Shown in pieces: positions 44,362 to 54,046 of a stretch of DNA of 64,000 nt (its first letter is position 1; each line of letters starts with the position of its first letter). The DNA comes from Kineosporia rhizophila (GTDB lineage: Bacteria; Actinomycetota; Actinomycetes; Actinomycetales; Kineosporiaceae). The stretch lies in assembly GCF_021277265.1 (NCBI RefSeq), contig NZ_JAJSOH010000014.1, positions 124,001-188,000 on the forward strand. Reading direction: 5' to 3'. The translations under genes and the position numbers were made by a program. Below the pieces are notes generated by a model, which had not been told where the DNA came from, searched no databases, and saw only the letters and a list, made by a program, of their open reading frames with translations.

Positions 44362-45758
44362 GTGCGGGCGCCGTCCAGCTTCATGATCGCCAGCTCGAGG
44401 TCGGCCTGGGTGATCGGCCCGGCCTGACCGCCGCGGGCCTCGGTCATCGCCTTCTCCAACTGCGCCCGGCGCAGCACCTCGGCCAGGTCGGCCCCGGACA
44501 GGCCGGCCGACAGGTGGGCCAGCTCGGTCACCGAGACGTCGTCGGCGAACAGGCGGAAGGCGTCGGTGCTGTGCTTGCCCTCGAGCGCTTTCAGCAGCTT
44601 GGCCAGGATGTCGGCGCGAGCCGCGTCGCCGGGCAGTGGGACCGCGAGCTTGACGTCGAAACGGCCCGAGCGGATCAGGGACTCGTCCACCCGGTCGGGG
44701 AAGTTGGTGGTGGCCACCACGATGACGTTCGGGTTGGCCTCGATCAGGTCGTTCATCTCCTGCTTGAAGATGCCCGCCACCGAGTTGATCGCCTGGTCGG
44801 CCGAACCCTGCGGCCGGCCGGCGTAGCTGACGATGCTGTCGAACTCGTCGAACAGCAGCACGGTGGGCTCGGTGTAGCCGCGGGCCTCGGCGAAGACCTG
44901 GGCGATGTTGCGCTCGGAGGCGCCCATCCAGCGGTCGAGGATGTCATTGCTGCGGACCTCCTTCAGGGTGCCGCCGATCTCGTTGGCCAGGGCCCGGGCC
45001 AGGGTGGTCTTGCCGGTACCGGGCGGGCCCCACATCAGGATGCCCTGTGGCCGCCGGGCGCCCCAGCGGGCCATCACCTCGGGATGACGGAAGGAGTCGG
45101 CCACGTCGCGCAGCTGGCTCACCACGTCTTCGAGCCCGCCCAGGTCGGCCAGGCGGACGTCGTTGTCGAGCGGGGTGCGGGTGGCCGGGGAGTTGCGCGA
45201 GAAGCTCGGCCAGCTCGGGCCGGGGCCGGCCGCGGCCGCCTTCGGGTCGAGGCGGAAGCTGCGCCCGCGCAGGTAGGTGCCCGCCTCGGCGGTGGCCAGC
45301 CGGCGGGACCCCAGAACCACGAGCAGACGAAGGACGGCCTCGAGCCGGCGGGCGTCCAGCTCACCTCGGGGGAGGGTGGTCAGGAGTCGGTCGGTGACCC
45401 GGCCGTCGAGCATCGGGCGCCCGGTGACGGCCGTCGCCTCGACCCCGTCGGCACTGAGCTTCTCACCCCGGCTCTCGTTCTCGAACAGCCGGCCCAGCGC
45501 CTCGAAAACCGGTGCCACGTAGTCGGTGCCGACCATGAACTGGTGCAGCGGGCCGTCGAAGCCGGGCTGACGGACGGTGACCCGGCCCTCGACGTGGACC
45601 TGCTCGCCCTGGGAGCGCAGCACCAGGGCCAGGCGGGGCAGGTCGTCGCCGGAACCGGTGAGCACCGGCAGCGCGGTCGGGGTACCGAGGACCCGGGCGA
45701 TCACCAGGTCGGCGGCGCCCAGGTCGAAGCGACCGCCGGCGGCCTCGAAGCTGTCCAT
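44358..45758 (-). CDS. Stand-alone AAA+ ATPase (Cdc48/FtsH-like core)
   Basis: A 466-residue protein with an unrecognised N-terminal domain (1-195) and one AAA module: Walker A GPPGTGKT (244-251), Walker B LLFDEFDS, sensor-1 ATTNFPD, arginine finger SGRFD, and a helical lid with LSGADLAEVL. No protease or membrane segment. Such proteins unfold or remodel other proteins as hexamers. It starts four bases after the DUF2235 gene, so the two are probably cotranscribed and may act together. The target is unknown. Confidence 0.88.
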   Translation of the reverse strand: MDSFEAAGGRFDLGAADLVIARVLGTPTALPVLTGSGDDLPRLALVLRSQGEQVHVEGRVTVRQPGFDGPLHQFMVGTDYVAPVFEALGRLFENESRGEKLSADGVEATAVTGRPMLDGRVTDRLLTTLPRGELDARRLEAVLRLLVVLGSRRLATAEAGTYLRGRSFRLDPKAAAAGPGPSWPSFSRNSPATRTPLDNDVRLADLGGLEDVVSQLRDVADSFRHPEVMARWGARRPQGILMWGPPGTGKTTLARALANEIGGTLKEVRSNDILDRWMGASERNIAQVFAEARGYTEPTVLLFDEFDSIVSYAGRPQGSADQAINSVAGIFKQEMNDLIEANPNVIVVATTNFPDRVDESLIRSGRFDVKLAVPLPGDAARADILAKLLKALEGKHSTDAFRLFADDVSVTELAHLSAGLSGADLAEVLRRAQLEKAMTEARGGQAGPITQADLELAIMKLDGART

Positions 45759-45762
45759 TCCG

Positions 45763-46875
45763 TCACGATAACCCGGCTTGGGGAAGCTCTCCTGTGGCGA
45801 TGGCCGGGGTGGCCCCCTGCACGGTGGCCGGGTCGACTCCCTGCCGGGCGGCCCAGGCCACCAGGTTGGCCGGCCGGTAGTCCGGATCGTCGCGCCAGCG
45901 GTCGAACACCGAGCCGTCGATGGTCTCGTTCAGCGAGTGCGACCAGCCGGGTCGTTTGCGGGTGGCCCGGGGCAGACGGCCGATGGGCCGGTGGAACGGG
46001 CGGCCCAGGCGGGTGATCCGGTAGAAGCCGAGCAGGAACGAGCCGAAGCTGTCCTCGACCGGCAGCAGATGGTCGCCCGCCTCCAGCGGGGCGGAGCCAT
46101 CCAGGTGCAGACCGCACTCCTGGGCCCGGGCCCACAACCAGGCCAGCGGGATCCGGGCCAGGCTGGGGTCGTCGCGGTTGCCGCCCACGTCGGAGTGGGC
46201 CCCGGTGAACCAGCGCTGCTCCAGCGTCTGGTCCTCGTGGAGAAGCTGCAGCGGAACGTCTTTCGGGCTGAAGGCGGTCCACAGGGTGGGGGCGTAGGCC
46301 TGGCGGTTCTCGTCGATCGCCAGGGCGTGGAACATGTTGCGGTAGCGCACGCTGGGGTTGGTGTTGTGGAAGCGGATGGTGCTGCGGCTCAGGCCCCGGA
46401 TGCGGCCCCAGGGCACGCCGAGCGCACCCACCGTGTCCCACACGCCCAGGAAGTGGATGTCGACCGCCCGGGCGCCGGGGGCGTGTCCCTTCGGGCCCTG
46501 CTGGTAACGCCGGTAGACCTCTTCGGCGGAGATCGGGGCCCGGCGGTCGGTCAGGCCGCAGCGGGCGATCATCCCGGCCAGCGAGCGGGCGGTGAACGCG
46601 CCCCGGCTGAAGCCGAACAGGAAGATCTCGTCGCCGTCGTCGTAGTTCTGCACCAGCCACTCGTAGCCCTGGCGGATGTTGCCGGCGGTGCCGAAGCCCA
46701 GGACGCCGCCGCGCAGCCACTCGCCCCAGCGGGTGCCCACCCCCTGGACGTAGACGCTGCGCTGTTCCACCCCGTCGGGGCCGGAGCCGGCCAGGGCGGC
46801 GTGCATGCGGGACACGTTCGTCCGGGCCGAGGGACGGTTCCAGGTGCCGTCGAAGAACAGGGCCAGGCGCTTCAC
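45763..46875 (-). CDS. DUF2235 alpha/beta hydrolase
   Basis: A 370-residue DUF2235 protein (family of the T6SS phospholipase effector Tle1). It starts KRLALFFDGTWN, has the nucleophile elbow GFSRGA (S90), and the later aspartate and histidine regions (VWDTVGALG and GAHSDVGGN). In the family these hydrolyse phospholipids or other esters. No signal peptide and no type VI genes are present, so an intracellular role is likely here. It is 31 bases after the GH26-like gene and 4 bases before the AAA gene. Confidence 0.88.
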   Translation of the reverse strand: MKRLALFFDGTWNRPSARTNVSRMHAALAGSGPDGVEQRSVYVQGVGTRWGEWLRGGVLGFGTAGNIRQGYEWLVQNYDDGDEIFLFGFSRGAFTARSLAGMIARCGLTDRRAPISAEEVYRRYQQGPKGHAPGARAVDIHFLGVWDTVGALGVPWGRIRGLSRSTIRFHNTNPSVRYRNMFHALAIDENRQAYAPTLWTAFSPKDVPLQLLHEDQTLEQRWFTGAHSDVGGNRDDPSLARIPLAWLWARAQECGLHLDGSAPLEAGDHLLPVEDSFGSFLLGFYRITRLGRPFHRPIGRLPRATRKRPGWSHSLNETIDGSVFDRWRDDPDYRPANLVAWAARQGVDPATVQGATPAIATGELPQAGLS

Positions 46876-46906
46876 CGCGACCTCCTTGGGCGAGAAGGCG
46901 ACCAGC

Positions 46907-48121
46907 CTACTGCGCGAACAGTTCGCGGAACTCCTTGCCCGACTTCCGGAAGGACTTGGTCAGGCTGTGTTCGCCCTGGAAGGAGTTCAGGTTGAAGTAG
47001 TTGGCGTAGGCGACGTTGTTCTGCGGCCGGCTGATGTAGTCGTGCATGAAGTGGATGAACAGCGGGTTGTCACCGCCGCCGGTCTTGTCGAAGCGGTCCC
47101 ACAGGCCCCACTCGGGCAGTGCGACCGGCTTGTCGTGCTGGGCCGCGAAGTCGGTCCAGAACGCCAGGCCGTGGGGGCCGCCGTAGATCGCCTCGGTCCA
47201 GGCCCGGGTCTGGCGCTCGTTCCGGCAGGCCTCGTCGCACTTCTTCGGGTAGGGGTAGACCCCGGCGTGCAGGTCGTACACGTCGACCCCGACGTAGTCC
47301 ACGTATTTGTCGCCGGGGTAGTACTTCTCGCCGGGGTTGGGGTTGAAACCGTTGTTCGGGTTCCAGTCGAACTCGAAGTCCTGACCGGGCACCGAGCGCA
47401 TCGCGTCGACGATCTCGCGGTAGAAGTCGATGTAGAGCTTCTCGTCGTCGGTGCCCCAGGCCCATGAGCGCAGGTTGAACTCCCAGCCCACCCGCAGGAT
47501 CGCCTTCTTCTGACCGGCCTGCACCAGGTTCTCGGCCAGGGTCACGAAGTGATCGTTGTACTCGCCCTTCCCGCCCTGGCGCATCAGCGGGTTCTTGCGC
47601 TTCATGCTGTTGTCCGGGTTCAGCGTCTCGGGCAGCATCGGGACGGCGTAGACCAGGGTGTAGCCGCTGCCCTTCCACTCGGCCAGCAGGGCCTCCGGGT
47701 GGGCGATGTCGTCCCAGGTCTGGCGGGGGCCGAAGTCGGTGACGTAGCTGATCTCGTGCTTCGCCCACTTCTCGAAGGCGCGCACGTCGCCGAGCTTGGT
47801 GCCGGCGAAGACGCCCATCCGGACGGCGTCCTTCTTCTGCGCGGCCTCCATCTCCGGGGTGGACACGACTGCGGGACGGGTCTGCTGGGTCAGGGATTCC
47901 GTCGGGGAACTCGTGGTGCGGGCGTTACGCACGGAACTCACCGTGACCACCGCGGCGAGAGCTGTGATCAGAGTGAGAGCTGTGATCGGGGTGCGGTGAC
48001 GGGAGCACCAGGTGCCCATCCCGCGCAGTCGCGAACCCAGCGAGCGACGCGGCGGCCGCCACTCCTCGGCCGGGCGGAGGTCCTGCTTCGTCGGCCGATC
48101 GTCGTAAATCACGGCGTCCAC
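46907..48121 (-). CDS. Membrane-anchored GH26-like glycoside hydrolase
   Basis: A 404-residue protein: a basic cytoplasmic tail (1-45), one helix (about 46-64), a Ser/Thr-rich linker, and a GH26-like catalytic domain with ILRVGWEFNLRSWAWG (probable acid/base E), FDWNPNNG, and PVALPEWGLWD (probable nucleophile E). It is more distant from the two secreted GH26-like proteins than these are from each other. The start at GTG 48121 lacks a strong ribosome site. The 179 bases upstream are non-coding; an AT-rich patch around 48230-48245 may hold the promoter. Confidence 0.78.
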   Translation of the reverse strand: MDAVIYDDRPTKQDLRPAEEWRPPRRSLGSRLRGMGTWCSRHRTPITALTLITALAAVVTVSSVRNARTTSSPTESLTQQTRPAVVSTPEMEAAQKKDAVRMGVFAGTKLGDVRAFEKWAKHEISYVTDFGPRQTWDDIAHPEALLAEWKGSGYTLVYAVPMLPETLNPDNSMKRKNPLMRQGGKGEYNDHFVTLAENLVQAGQKKAILRVGWEFNLRSWAWGTDDEKLYIDFYREIVDAMRSVPGQDFEFDWNPNNGFNPNPGEKYYPGDKYVDYVGVDVYDLHAGVYPYPKKCDEACRNERQTRAWTEAIYGGPHGLAFWTDFAAQHDKPVALPEWGLWDRFDKTGGGDNPLFIHFMHDYISRPQNNVAYANYFNLNSFQGEHSLTKSFRKSGKEFRELFAQ

Positions 48122-48300
48122 CTTGTCAGGCGATCACCGTTCGGCGTGGGTCGAACGAGCGCGTTCTGGGAACAAGTTTCGCCAGACCGCGTTTTTCTCG
48201 CCCCGGAAGTGCGTCAGGACACAAGCGTTACGGAAAATTTACTGATTGCCGGGCAACCTTGGGGCGGTGACCCGGGCCACGAAAGTGCCCACGGACGTCG

Positions 48301-51300
48301 TCAGTTCGCCTGAGAGGTGGTCTGCCGGGTCAGTCGTTCGAGCACCTCGGTCAGCTGGGCGGCCTTCCAGGGCTTGGGCAGGAAGTCGTCCATGCCGGCG
48401 TCCAGGCAGGCCCGCCGGTCGTCGTCGAAGGCGTTGGCGGTCATCGCGACGATCGGGATCCGGCCGCCGGTCTCGGCCGCGCGGATGCGCCGGGTGGCCT
48501 CGAAGCCGTCCACCCCGGGCATCTGGCAGTCCATGAAGACGGCGTCGTAGCCGCCTCCGGCCGCGGCGGCGACGGCCTGCTCGCCGTCCTCCACGATGTC
48601 CACCGAAAGGCCGCGGGCCTGCAGCATCGCCCGGGCCACGAGCTGGTTGGTGGGGTTGTCCTCGGCCACCAGGACCCGCAGTCCGAGGTTGTTCCGGGGT
48701 GACTGGGGTGATCGGGAAGAGCTGACGACCTGAGGACGACCGGGGCCTGGTTCGGGGGCTGCTTGCGTCGGGACGGGGTCGGGTTCGAGCTGCCGGGGGA
48801 TCTGGCGCACGGCTGCCGGCGGCCCGGCCGCGGCGGGAAGCGGCAGGAGCACCGTGAACGTGCTGCCCACCCCCGGACGGGAGGTCACCGAGATGCTGCC
48901 CTGCATGGAGTCGACCAGGCCCCGGGTGATGAACAGGCCCAGCCCGGTGCCGCCGAAGCGGCGGGTGGTGTCGGAACTGGCCTGCTGAAACGGCTGGAAC
49001 AGACGTTCCTGCTGTTCGGCGGTCATGCCGATGCCGGTGTCGGTGACCCGTAGGCGCACGTCGGGACCGACCTGGTCGAGGGTCAGGGTGACCGAGCCGG
49101 AGGGGGTGAACTTGGTGGCGTTGGCCACCAGGTTGGTCATCACCTGACGCACCCGGGTCGGGTCGCCCAACCGCCGCGCGGACAGGTCGGCCGCCACCTC
49201 CAGGTCCAGCCGCAGCCCGGCCTCCCGGGCCTTCAGCCGGCTCGGCAGCAGGGCCTCCCCGGCCAGTTCGGCCAGGTCGAACTCGACCTGTTCGAGGTCC
49301 ACCTGACCGGCCTCGATCTTGGCCAGGTCCAGGCCGTTGTTGACCAGGTCGAGCAGCACCCGGCCGGAGGTGTCGGCCCAGCGGGCCCACTGCGCCGCCT
49401 CCGGCGCGTCGGGGGACTGGGCCAGCAGAGCGGTGAAACCCAGGACGCCGTTGAGCGGGGTCCGGATCTCGTGACTCATCGACTGCAGGAACTCGGACTT
49501 GGCCCGCGAGGCGGCCTCGGCGGCCTGCTGCGCCTCCTGCAGCCGGCGGTTGGCCTCCTGCAACTGCTCGGCCCGCTCGGCCAGGTCGATCTCCCAGCGC
49601 CGCCGTTCGGTGAGGTCACGCACCACGTAGACGCGCTGCGAGGCACCGAACACGGCGTCGTCGTCGGACACGTGCAGGCCGGCCGTCTCGACCGGCACGA
49701 CGTGCCCGTCCTTGTGCCGCAACCGGGTCACCGCAGTACCCACCGACCCCTCGGCCGTGACCCGCTCGCGCAGGTCGGCGAAGACCGCCAGGGCCTCCTC
49801 GTCCGCGGCCAGGGCGCTCGAAGGCAGGGCCATCAGCTCCTCGACCTCGTAGCCGACCAGCCGGGCGTAGGCCGGGTTGGCGTAGACGATGCCGTAGCCG
49901 TTGGTCACCAGGACGCCCTCGCCCAGATCGCTGAGCAGGCCCAGCAGCCGTTCGTAGCGATCGTGCTCGGCGCGGACCTCGGCCTCCAGCCGCCGGCGCT
50001 CGGTGACGTCGTGGAAGACGGCCACGGCGCCGCCGCCCTCGACCCCGGAGGCGCCGGTCAGGGGCCGGCCGGAGACGCTGATCAGGACGCCCTCGGGATG
50101 ACCGGAGTTGCGGATCAGCATGTCCACCAGGTCGGTCCGCTCCCCGGCGAGGGCCCGCACCAGGGGCAGTTCCTCGGTGGGGAAGGGCGTGACCCCGTCC
50201 GGCCGGTAGATGCCGTAGTGCTCCTGCCACTGCTGGGGATCGTTGCTGTCGCCGCTCACCCCCAGCAGGTCCCGGGCCGCCCGGTTGTGCAGCAGGAACC
50301 GGCCCTGGCGGTCGACCACGCCGACCCCGTCGGCGATGCTGTCCAGCACTGCCGACAGCATCAGGGCGTCCCGCTGCGACTCGCTCTCGGCCTTGTGGCG
50401 GGCCCGGAACTGCCGGTACACGAGCAGCATCAGCAGCACGGTGATCACCGAGCCGGACACCGCCACCGACGTGGCCAGAGGGCTGTAGCGGCTCTCTCCG
50501 GCGGCCCGGGTGCCCTGGGCCTGCATCGTCCAGCGCTGCTGGCCCACGGTGAGCAGGGCCTCGCTGACCGGGCCCTCGGGCCAGCTCTCGCCGGTGTGGA
50601 TCGAGGCCAGCCGGGTGCTCCGGCCCTCGGCGCCGGAACCGGTGAGCGTCACGTTCACCTGGCCCTGCGCGGCCGAGGGCACCACCTGGTCCACCAGGTC
50701 CTGCACCCGCATGCCGAGCAGCACCCACTGGTCCGGCCCGGCCTGGTCCGGGTTCGGCACCGGGGCCACGATGCTCAGCGACAGCTGCTGCCGGGGCTCG
50801 GGCAGGGCCCGGTCCTTGAGCAGCACGTAGGCGTCGGAGATGGTGGTGCTCCGGGTGTCGCGGGCCTGCCGGAGGGCCGCGCCGAGGGTCGGGTCCTGCA
50901 GGGCGTCCAGGCCCAGCACACCGGGGTGCCCGTCCAGGGCGATGTGCACCACCCCGAACGCGTGCCCGTCCTGATCCTCGGCGTTTGCGGCCGGATCGAG
51001 GGTCAGGCCGGTCGCCCCGCGCTCGCGCCAGTCCTGCTGAACCTGCGCGACCTGGGCGTCGGTGGCGGCGACCACCAGGGTCACCCCGGACGCGCCGGCC
51101 AGACCCTGCCCGAACAGCGGCGCGATGATCCGGTCGAGCTCCCGCACCGTCACATCGGGCCGGGCCCCGACCGCCGCGGCCACCTGCTCGGCGGTGGACA
51201 CGTAGCGCTGGGCCTGGGTGGACACCGCCCACCGGGTGATCTGGGTGCGCTGGTCGACCTCGCTCGCGGTGGCCTCCTGCTGCCAGCCCCACACCGTGCG

Positions 51301-51402
51301 CACCAGGGCCCCCGTCACCGACATGCCGACGACCAGGACGATCAGCAGCAGTACGGCGGCGGGGCCACCGACCCGCAGGGCTGCCTTCACCGACCTCACC
51401 AC
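48301..51402 (-). CDS. Hybrid sensor histidine kinase (CHASE-PAS-PAS-kinase-receiver)
   Basis: A 1033-residue membrane protein: helix 1 at about 13-35, an outer CHASE-type domain (about 45-290), helix 2 at about 314-334, two PAS domains (about 345-620), a coiled-coil, HisKA with SMSHEIRTPLNGVLGF, HATPase_c (NLVANATKF, GTGLGLFITRGL), a proline-rich linker, and a receiver domain with VLVAEDNPTNQ and phospho-aspartate in FMDCQMPG. No phosphotransfer or response regulator gene is adjacent, so it is an orphan. Possible ligands of CHASE domains include small peptides or adenine derivatives; none can be assigned. Confidence 0.92.
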   Translation of the reverse strand: MVRSVKAALRVGGPAAVLLLIVLVVGMSVTGALVRTVWGWQQEATASEVDQRTQITRWAVSTQAQRYVSTAEQVAAAVGARPDVTVRELDRIIAPLFGQGLAGASGVTLVVAATDAQVAQVQQDWRERGATGLTLDPAANAEDQDGHAFGVVHIALDGHPGVLGLDALQDPTLGAALRQARDTRSTTISDAYVLLKDRALPEPRQQLSLSIVAPVPNPDQAGPDQWVLLGMRVQDLVDQVVPSAAQGQVNVTLTGSGAEGRSTRLASIHTGESWPEGPVSEALLTVGQQRWTMQAQGTRAAGESRYSPLATSVAVSGSVITVLLMLLVYRQFRARHKAESESQRDALMLSAVLDSIADGVGVVDRQGRFLLHNRAARDLLGVSGDSNDPQQWQEHYGIYRPDGVTPFPTEELPLVRALAGERTDLVDMLIRNSGHPEGVLISVSGRPLTGASGVEGGGAVAVFHDVTERRRLEAEVRAEHDRYERLLGLLSDLGEGVLVTNGYGIVYANPAYARLVGYEVEELMALPSSALAADEEALAVFADLRERVTAEGSVGTAVTRLRHKDGHVVPVETAGLHVSDDDAVFGASQRVYVVRDLTERRRWEIDLAERAEQLQEANRRLQEAQQAAEAASRAKSEFLQSMSHEIRTPLNGVLGFTALLAQSPDAPEAAQWARWADTSGRVLLDLVNNGLDLAKIEAGQVDLEQVEFDLAELAGEALLPSRLKAREAGLRLDLEVAADLSARRLGDPTRVRQVMTNLVANATKFTPSGSVTLTLDQVGPDVRLRVTDTGIGMTAEQQERLFQPFQQASSDTTRRFGGTGLGLFITRGLVDSMQGSISVTSRPGVGSTFTVLLPLPAAAGPPAAVRQIPRQLEPDPVPTQAAPEPGPGRPQVVSSSRSPQSPRNNLGLRVLVAEDNPTNQLVARAMLQARGLSVDIVEDGEQAVAAAAGGGYDAVFMDCQMPGVDGFEATRRIRAAETGGRIPIVAMTANAFDDDRRACLDAGMDDFLPKPWKAAQLTEVLERLTRQTTSQAN

Positions 51403-51752
51403 CCGGTCATCGGCTGGTTACCGGGCGGTCCTGATGCCTGCCGGGTGCTTCGCGTCCCGGGCCCCGGTCCCGGCCTCACCCGTACGGCCCTGGCCGCCCG
51501 AGGCGAGGTGTCCCCGGTCCGGGCCACGGTGAACCTGCCCGAATGCCTGAGTACCGACCTGCTCCCGCTCCCCGGGGTTCTCCCGTACGCTCCGGTACCG
51601 GCGTTGGTCGCGAAAAGAGCGATGAGGCAGTACTTCTCCCGTTTCTTCGCATTCTACCGGCGCTCGTCGCGGCGCCGGTCATCGGCATCTGTCCCGGTTC
51701 GGGCCCTTAGTCGGGGCCCCGGCCGACGCCGCCAATCAACAGGGGGCAGTGC
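51403..51752. other. 350-base non-coding divergent region
   Basis: It lies between the start of the hybrid kinase (minus strand) and the ferritin-like gene (plus strand). No convincing ORF, RNA or repeat is seen. Short GC-rich inverted segments occur near 51660-51680 and 51710-51726. CAGGGGGC just before 51753 is the ribosome site of the ferritin-like gene. Confidence 0.6.
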
Positions 51753-52709
51753 ATGTTCGGTAAGCGACTCGTGGTCGACATGATCGACCGCAGTTCGGAG
51801 AACCAGACGGATCGGCGCCGATTCCTGCGGGCGGCCGGAGCGGCCGGCCTGGGCGCGGTGGGGGCCGGCGTCGTGGGCGGGAGCGTCCTGGGGGCCGGGC
51901 CGGCCCAGGCCAGTGTCCCGGCCACCGACGAGGTCGAGGCGGCGGCCGCTCCCAGTGACGGGGCCGTCCTGAACTTCGCCCTCAACCTGGAGTACCTGGA
52001 GGCGGAGTACTACTCGTTCGCCGTGCACGGGCACGGCCTGGCCGACAAGCTCACCAGCGGCAAGGAGCGCCGGGGTGGGGTGATCGGCGGCAAGAAGGTG
52101 CCGTTCCGCAGCAAGCGCATCCACCAGTACGCCGCCGAGATCGCCGGGGACGAACTGGCCCACGTGAAGTTCCTGCGCTCGGCCCTGGGCAGCGCGGCTG
52201 TGTCGCGGCCGCGGATCGACATCCGCAACAGCTTCACCGCTGCCGCCCGGGCGGCCGGTCTGATCGGGGCCAAGCAGTCGTTCGACCCGTTCGCCAGCGA
52301 GGACAACTTCCTCCTGGGCGCCTACTTGTTCGAGGACGTCGGGGTGACCGCCTACAAGGGCGCGGCTCCGCTGATCGACAACAAGACCTACTTGGAGGCG
52401 GCCGCGGGCATCCTGGCGGTGGAGGCCTACCACGCCGCCACGATCCGCACCGCCCTGTACGAGAAGGGCATGTTCGACGCGGCGGCGAAGATCTCCAAGG
52501 CCCGCGACACCCTCGACGGTGGCAAGGACAAGGACCAGGGGGTGCGCTGGAAGGGCGACGCGAACATCGTGCCGGCCGCGATGAGTGGCATCGCCTTCAG
52601 TCGTTCCCCGGGCCAGGTGCTGAACATCGTCTACCTCAACCCGGGGTCGGTGAAGAAGGGCGGCTTCTTCCCCAACGGGGTCCATGGTGCGGTGAACACC
52701 AGCGCCTGA
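51753..52709 (+). CDS. Tat-exported ferritin-like protein
   Basis: A 318-residue protein of the ferritin-like family (PF13668 type). It has a Tat signal ([21 protein letters not shown], cut near 55) and a four-helix bundle with metal-ligand glutamates and histidines in [33 protein letters not shown] and [17 protein letters not shown]. Probably binds iron or manganese outside the membrane, with a storage, oxidase or stress role. The Nramp gene follows 74 bases later, on the other side of a hairpin, so the pair suggests metal handling. Confidence 0.87.
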   Translation: MFGKRLVVDMIDRSSENQTDRRRFLRAAGAAGLGAVGAGVVGGSVLGAGPAQASVPATDEVEAAAAPSDGAVLNFALNLEYLEAEYYSFAVHGHGLADKLTSGKERRGGVIGGKKVPFRSKRIHQYAAEIAGDELAHVKFLRSALGSAAVSRPRIDIRNSFTAAARAAGLIGAKQSFDPFASEDNFLLGAYLFEDVGVTAYKGAAPLIDNKTYLEAAAGILAVEAYHAATIRTALYEKGMFDAAAKISKARDTLDGGKDKDQGVRWKGDANIVPAAMSGIAFSRSPGQVLNIVYLNPGSVKKGGFFPNGVHGAVNTSA

Positions 52710-52718
52710 AGGTCCGTG

Positions 52719-52750
52719 CCCGGGGTGCCCGCCGTGACGGGCGCCCCGGG
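52719..52750 (+). terminator. GC hairpin between ferritin-like and Nramp genes
   Basis: A 13-bp stem with one T-G pair (52719-52731 with 52738-52750) around a 6-base loop, 9 bases after the ferritin-like stop. No T-run. It may terminate part of the transcription or stabilise the upstream mRNA. Confidence 0.5.
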
Positions 52751-52783
52751 CCACCCGTTCCGCAGCGGCAGGAGAAGCAACGC

Positions 52784-54040
52784 GTGCAGGTAAATCCCGG
52801 GCCCGGGCCCGGTTTCGCCCCGGCCCCACCGAAGGCCCCGGCCCGGCCGGTCGGCCTGGTCACGGTACTCGGGCCGGCCTTCGTGGCCGCGATCGCCTAC
52901 GTGGACCCGGGCAACTTCGCCACCAACTTCCAGGCCGGGGCCAGCACCGGCTACCAGCTGGTGTGGATCGTGGTGATGGCCAACCTGGTGGCCATGCCGA
53001 TCCAGTTCCTGTCGGCCAAGCTGGGGGTGGTCACCGGCCGGAGCCTGCCGCAGCTGTGCCGCGAGCGCCTGCCCCGCCCGATGGCCCGCCTGATGTGGGG
53101 GCAGGCCGAGGTCGTGGCGATGGCCACCGACCTGGCCGAGTTCATCGGGGCCGCGGTCGGGCTCAAGCTGCTGTTCGACATGCCCTTCCCGATGGCCGCC
53201 CTGGTCACCGCGCTCGCCGCGTTCGCGGTGCTGTCGCTGCAGCGGCGCGGGCACCGTCCGTTCGAGGTCGCAGTCACCGCCGCGCTGATCCTGATCGGGG
53301 CCGGCTTCGCCTACCTGGCCCTGCGGATCCCGCCGGAACCGGCCGCCCTGGTCCACGGCCTGCAGCCCTCGCTGAGCGGCGACGACACCCTGCTCCTGGC
53401 CGTCGGCATCATCGGCGCCACGGTCATGCCGCACGCCATCTACCTGCACTCCGGGCTGACCGGCGGCCGGATCGACGTGCGCGACGTGGACGAGCGGGTC
53501 CGGGTGCTGCGCCTGGGCCGGGTCGACATCGTCGTGGCGATGAGCCTGGCCGGGCTGGTCAACCTCACCATGCTGGCGGTCTCGGCCGAACTGTTCCACG
53601 GCCACGCCGGTGACCTCACCCTCGAGGGGGTGCACTCCGGCCTGGCCGAGACGGTGGGCGGCGGTGCGGCGCTCGCCTTCGCCGTGGCGCTCCTGGCCTC
53701 CGGGGTCTCCTCGGCCGGGGTGGGGACCGCGGCCGGGCAGGTGATCATGGACGGCTTCCTGCGCCGCCGCCTGAGCCTGGTGCTGCGCCGGGCCGTCACC
53801 ATGGTCCCGGCGGTGGTGGTGCTCTGCTCCGGGGTCGACCCCACCCAGGTGCTCGTCCTGAGCCAGGTGGTGCTCAGCTTCGGCATCCCCCCGGCCCTGA
53901 TCGCGCTGACCGCGCTGACCGGCAGCCGGGCGGTGATGGGCGAGCACGCCAACACACCGCGGCTGAACGCCCTGATGGTGCTGATCACGCTGGTGCTGAC
54001 CGGGATGAACGCGGTGGTCGTGGTCCTGCAGTTCACCTGA
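52784..54040 (+). CDS. mntH: Nramp-family divalent metal transporter
   Basis: A 418-residue Nramp transporter with about 11 membrane helices. The two conserved metal-binding motifs are present: DPGN in AYVDPGNFATN (helix 1) and MPH in GATVMPHAIYLHS (helix 6). Imports Mn2+ or Fe2+ with protons. GTG 52784 is preceded at 6 bases by AGGAGAAG. Context with a ferritin-like protein supports manganese or iron supply. The TVP38 gene begins seven bases after its stop. Confidence 0.93.
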   Translation: MQVNPGPGPGFAPAPPKAPARPVGLVTVLGPAFVAAIAYVDPGNFATNFQAGASTGYQLVWIVVMANLVAMPIQFLSAKLGVVTGRSLPQLCRERLPRPMARLMWGQAEVVAMATDLAEFIGAAVGLKLLFDMPFPMAALVTALAAFAVLSLQRRGHRPFEVAVTAALILIGAGFAYLALRIPPEPAALVHGLQPSLSGDDTLLLAVGIIGATVMPHAIYLHSGLTGGRIDVRDVDERVRVLRLGRVDIVVAMSLAGLVNLTMLAVSAELFHGHAGDLTLEGVHSGLAETVGGGAALAFAVALLASGVSSAGVGTAAGQVIMDGFLRRRLSLVLRRAVTMVPAVVVLCSGVDPTQVLVLSQVVLSFGIPPALIALTALTGSRAVMGEHANTPRLNALMVLITLVLTGMNAVVVVLQFT

Positions 54041-54046
54041 TGAGGC

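Noticed and set aside
44358-46875. Type VI effector or phage-defence locus around DUF2235 and AAA
   Set aside because: No type VI structural genes, immunity gene, nuclease or other defence component adjoins. Kept only as an adjacency finding.
48122-48300. Riboswitch (c-di-AMP or c-di-GMP type) before the anchored GH26-like gene
   Set aside because: Looked for the conserved cores of both classes; only scattered short matches, no consistent pairing.
51403-51752. Short plus-strand frames in the 350-base gap
   Set aside because: Open only because of composition; no start signals, no recognisable protein.
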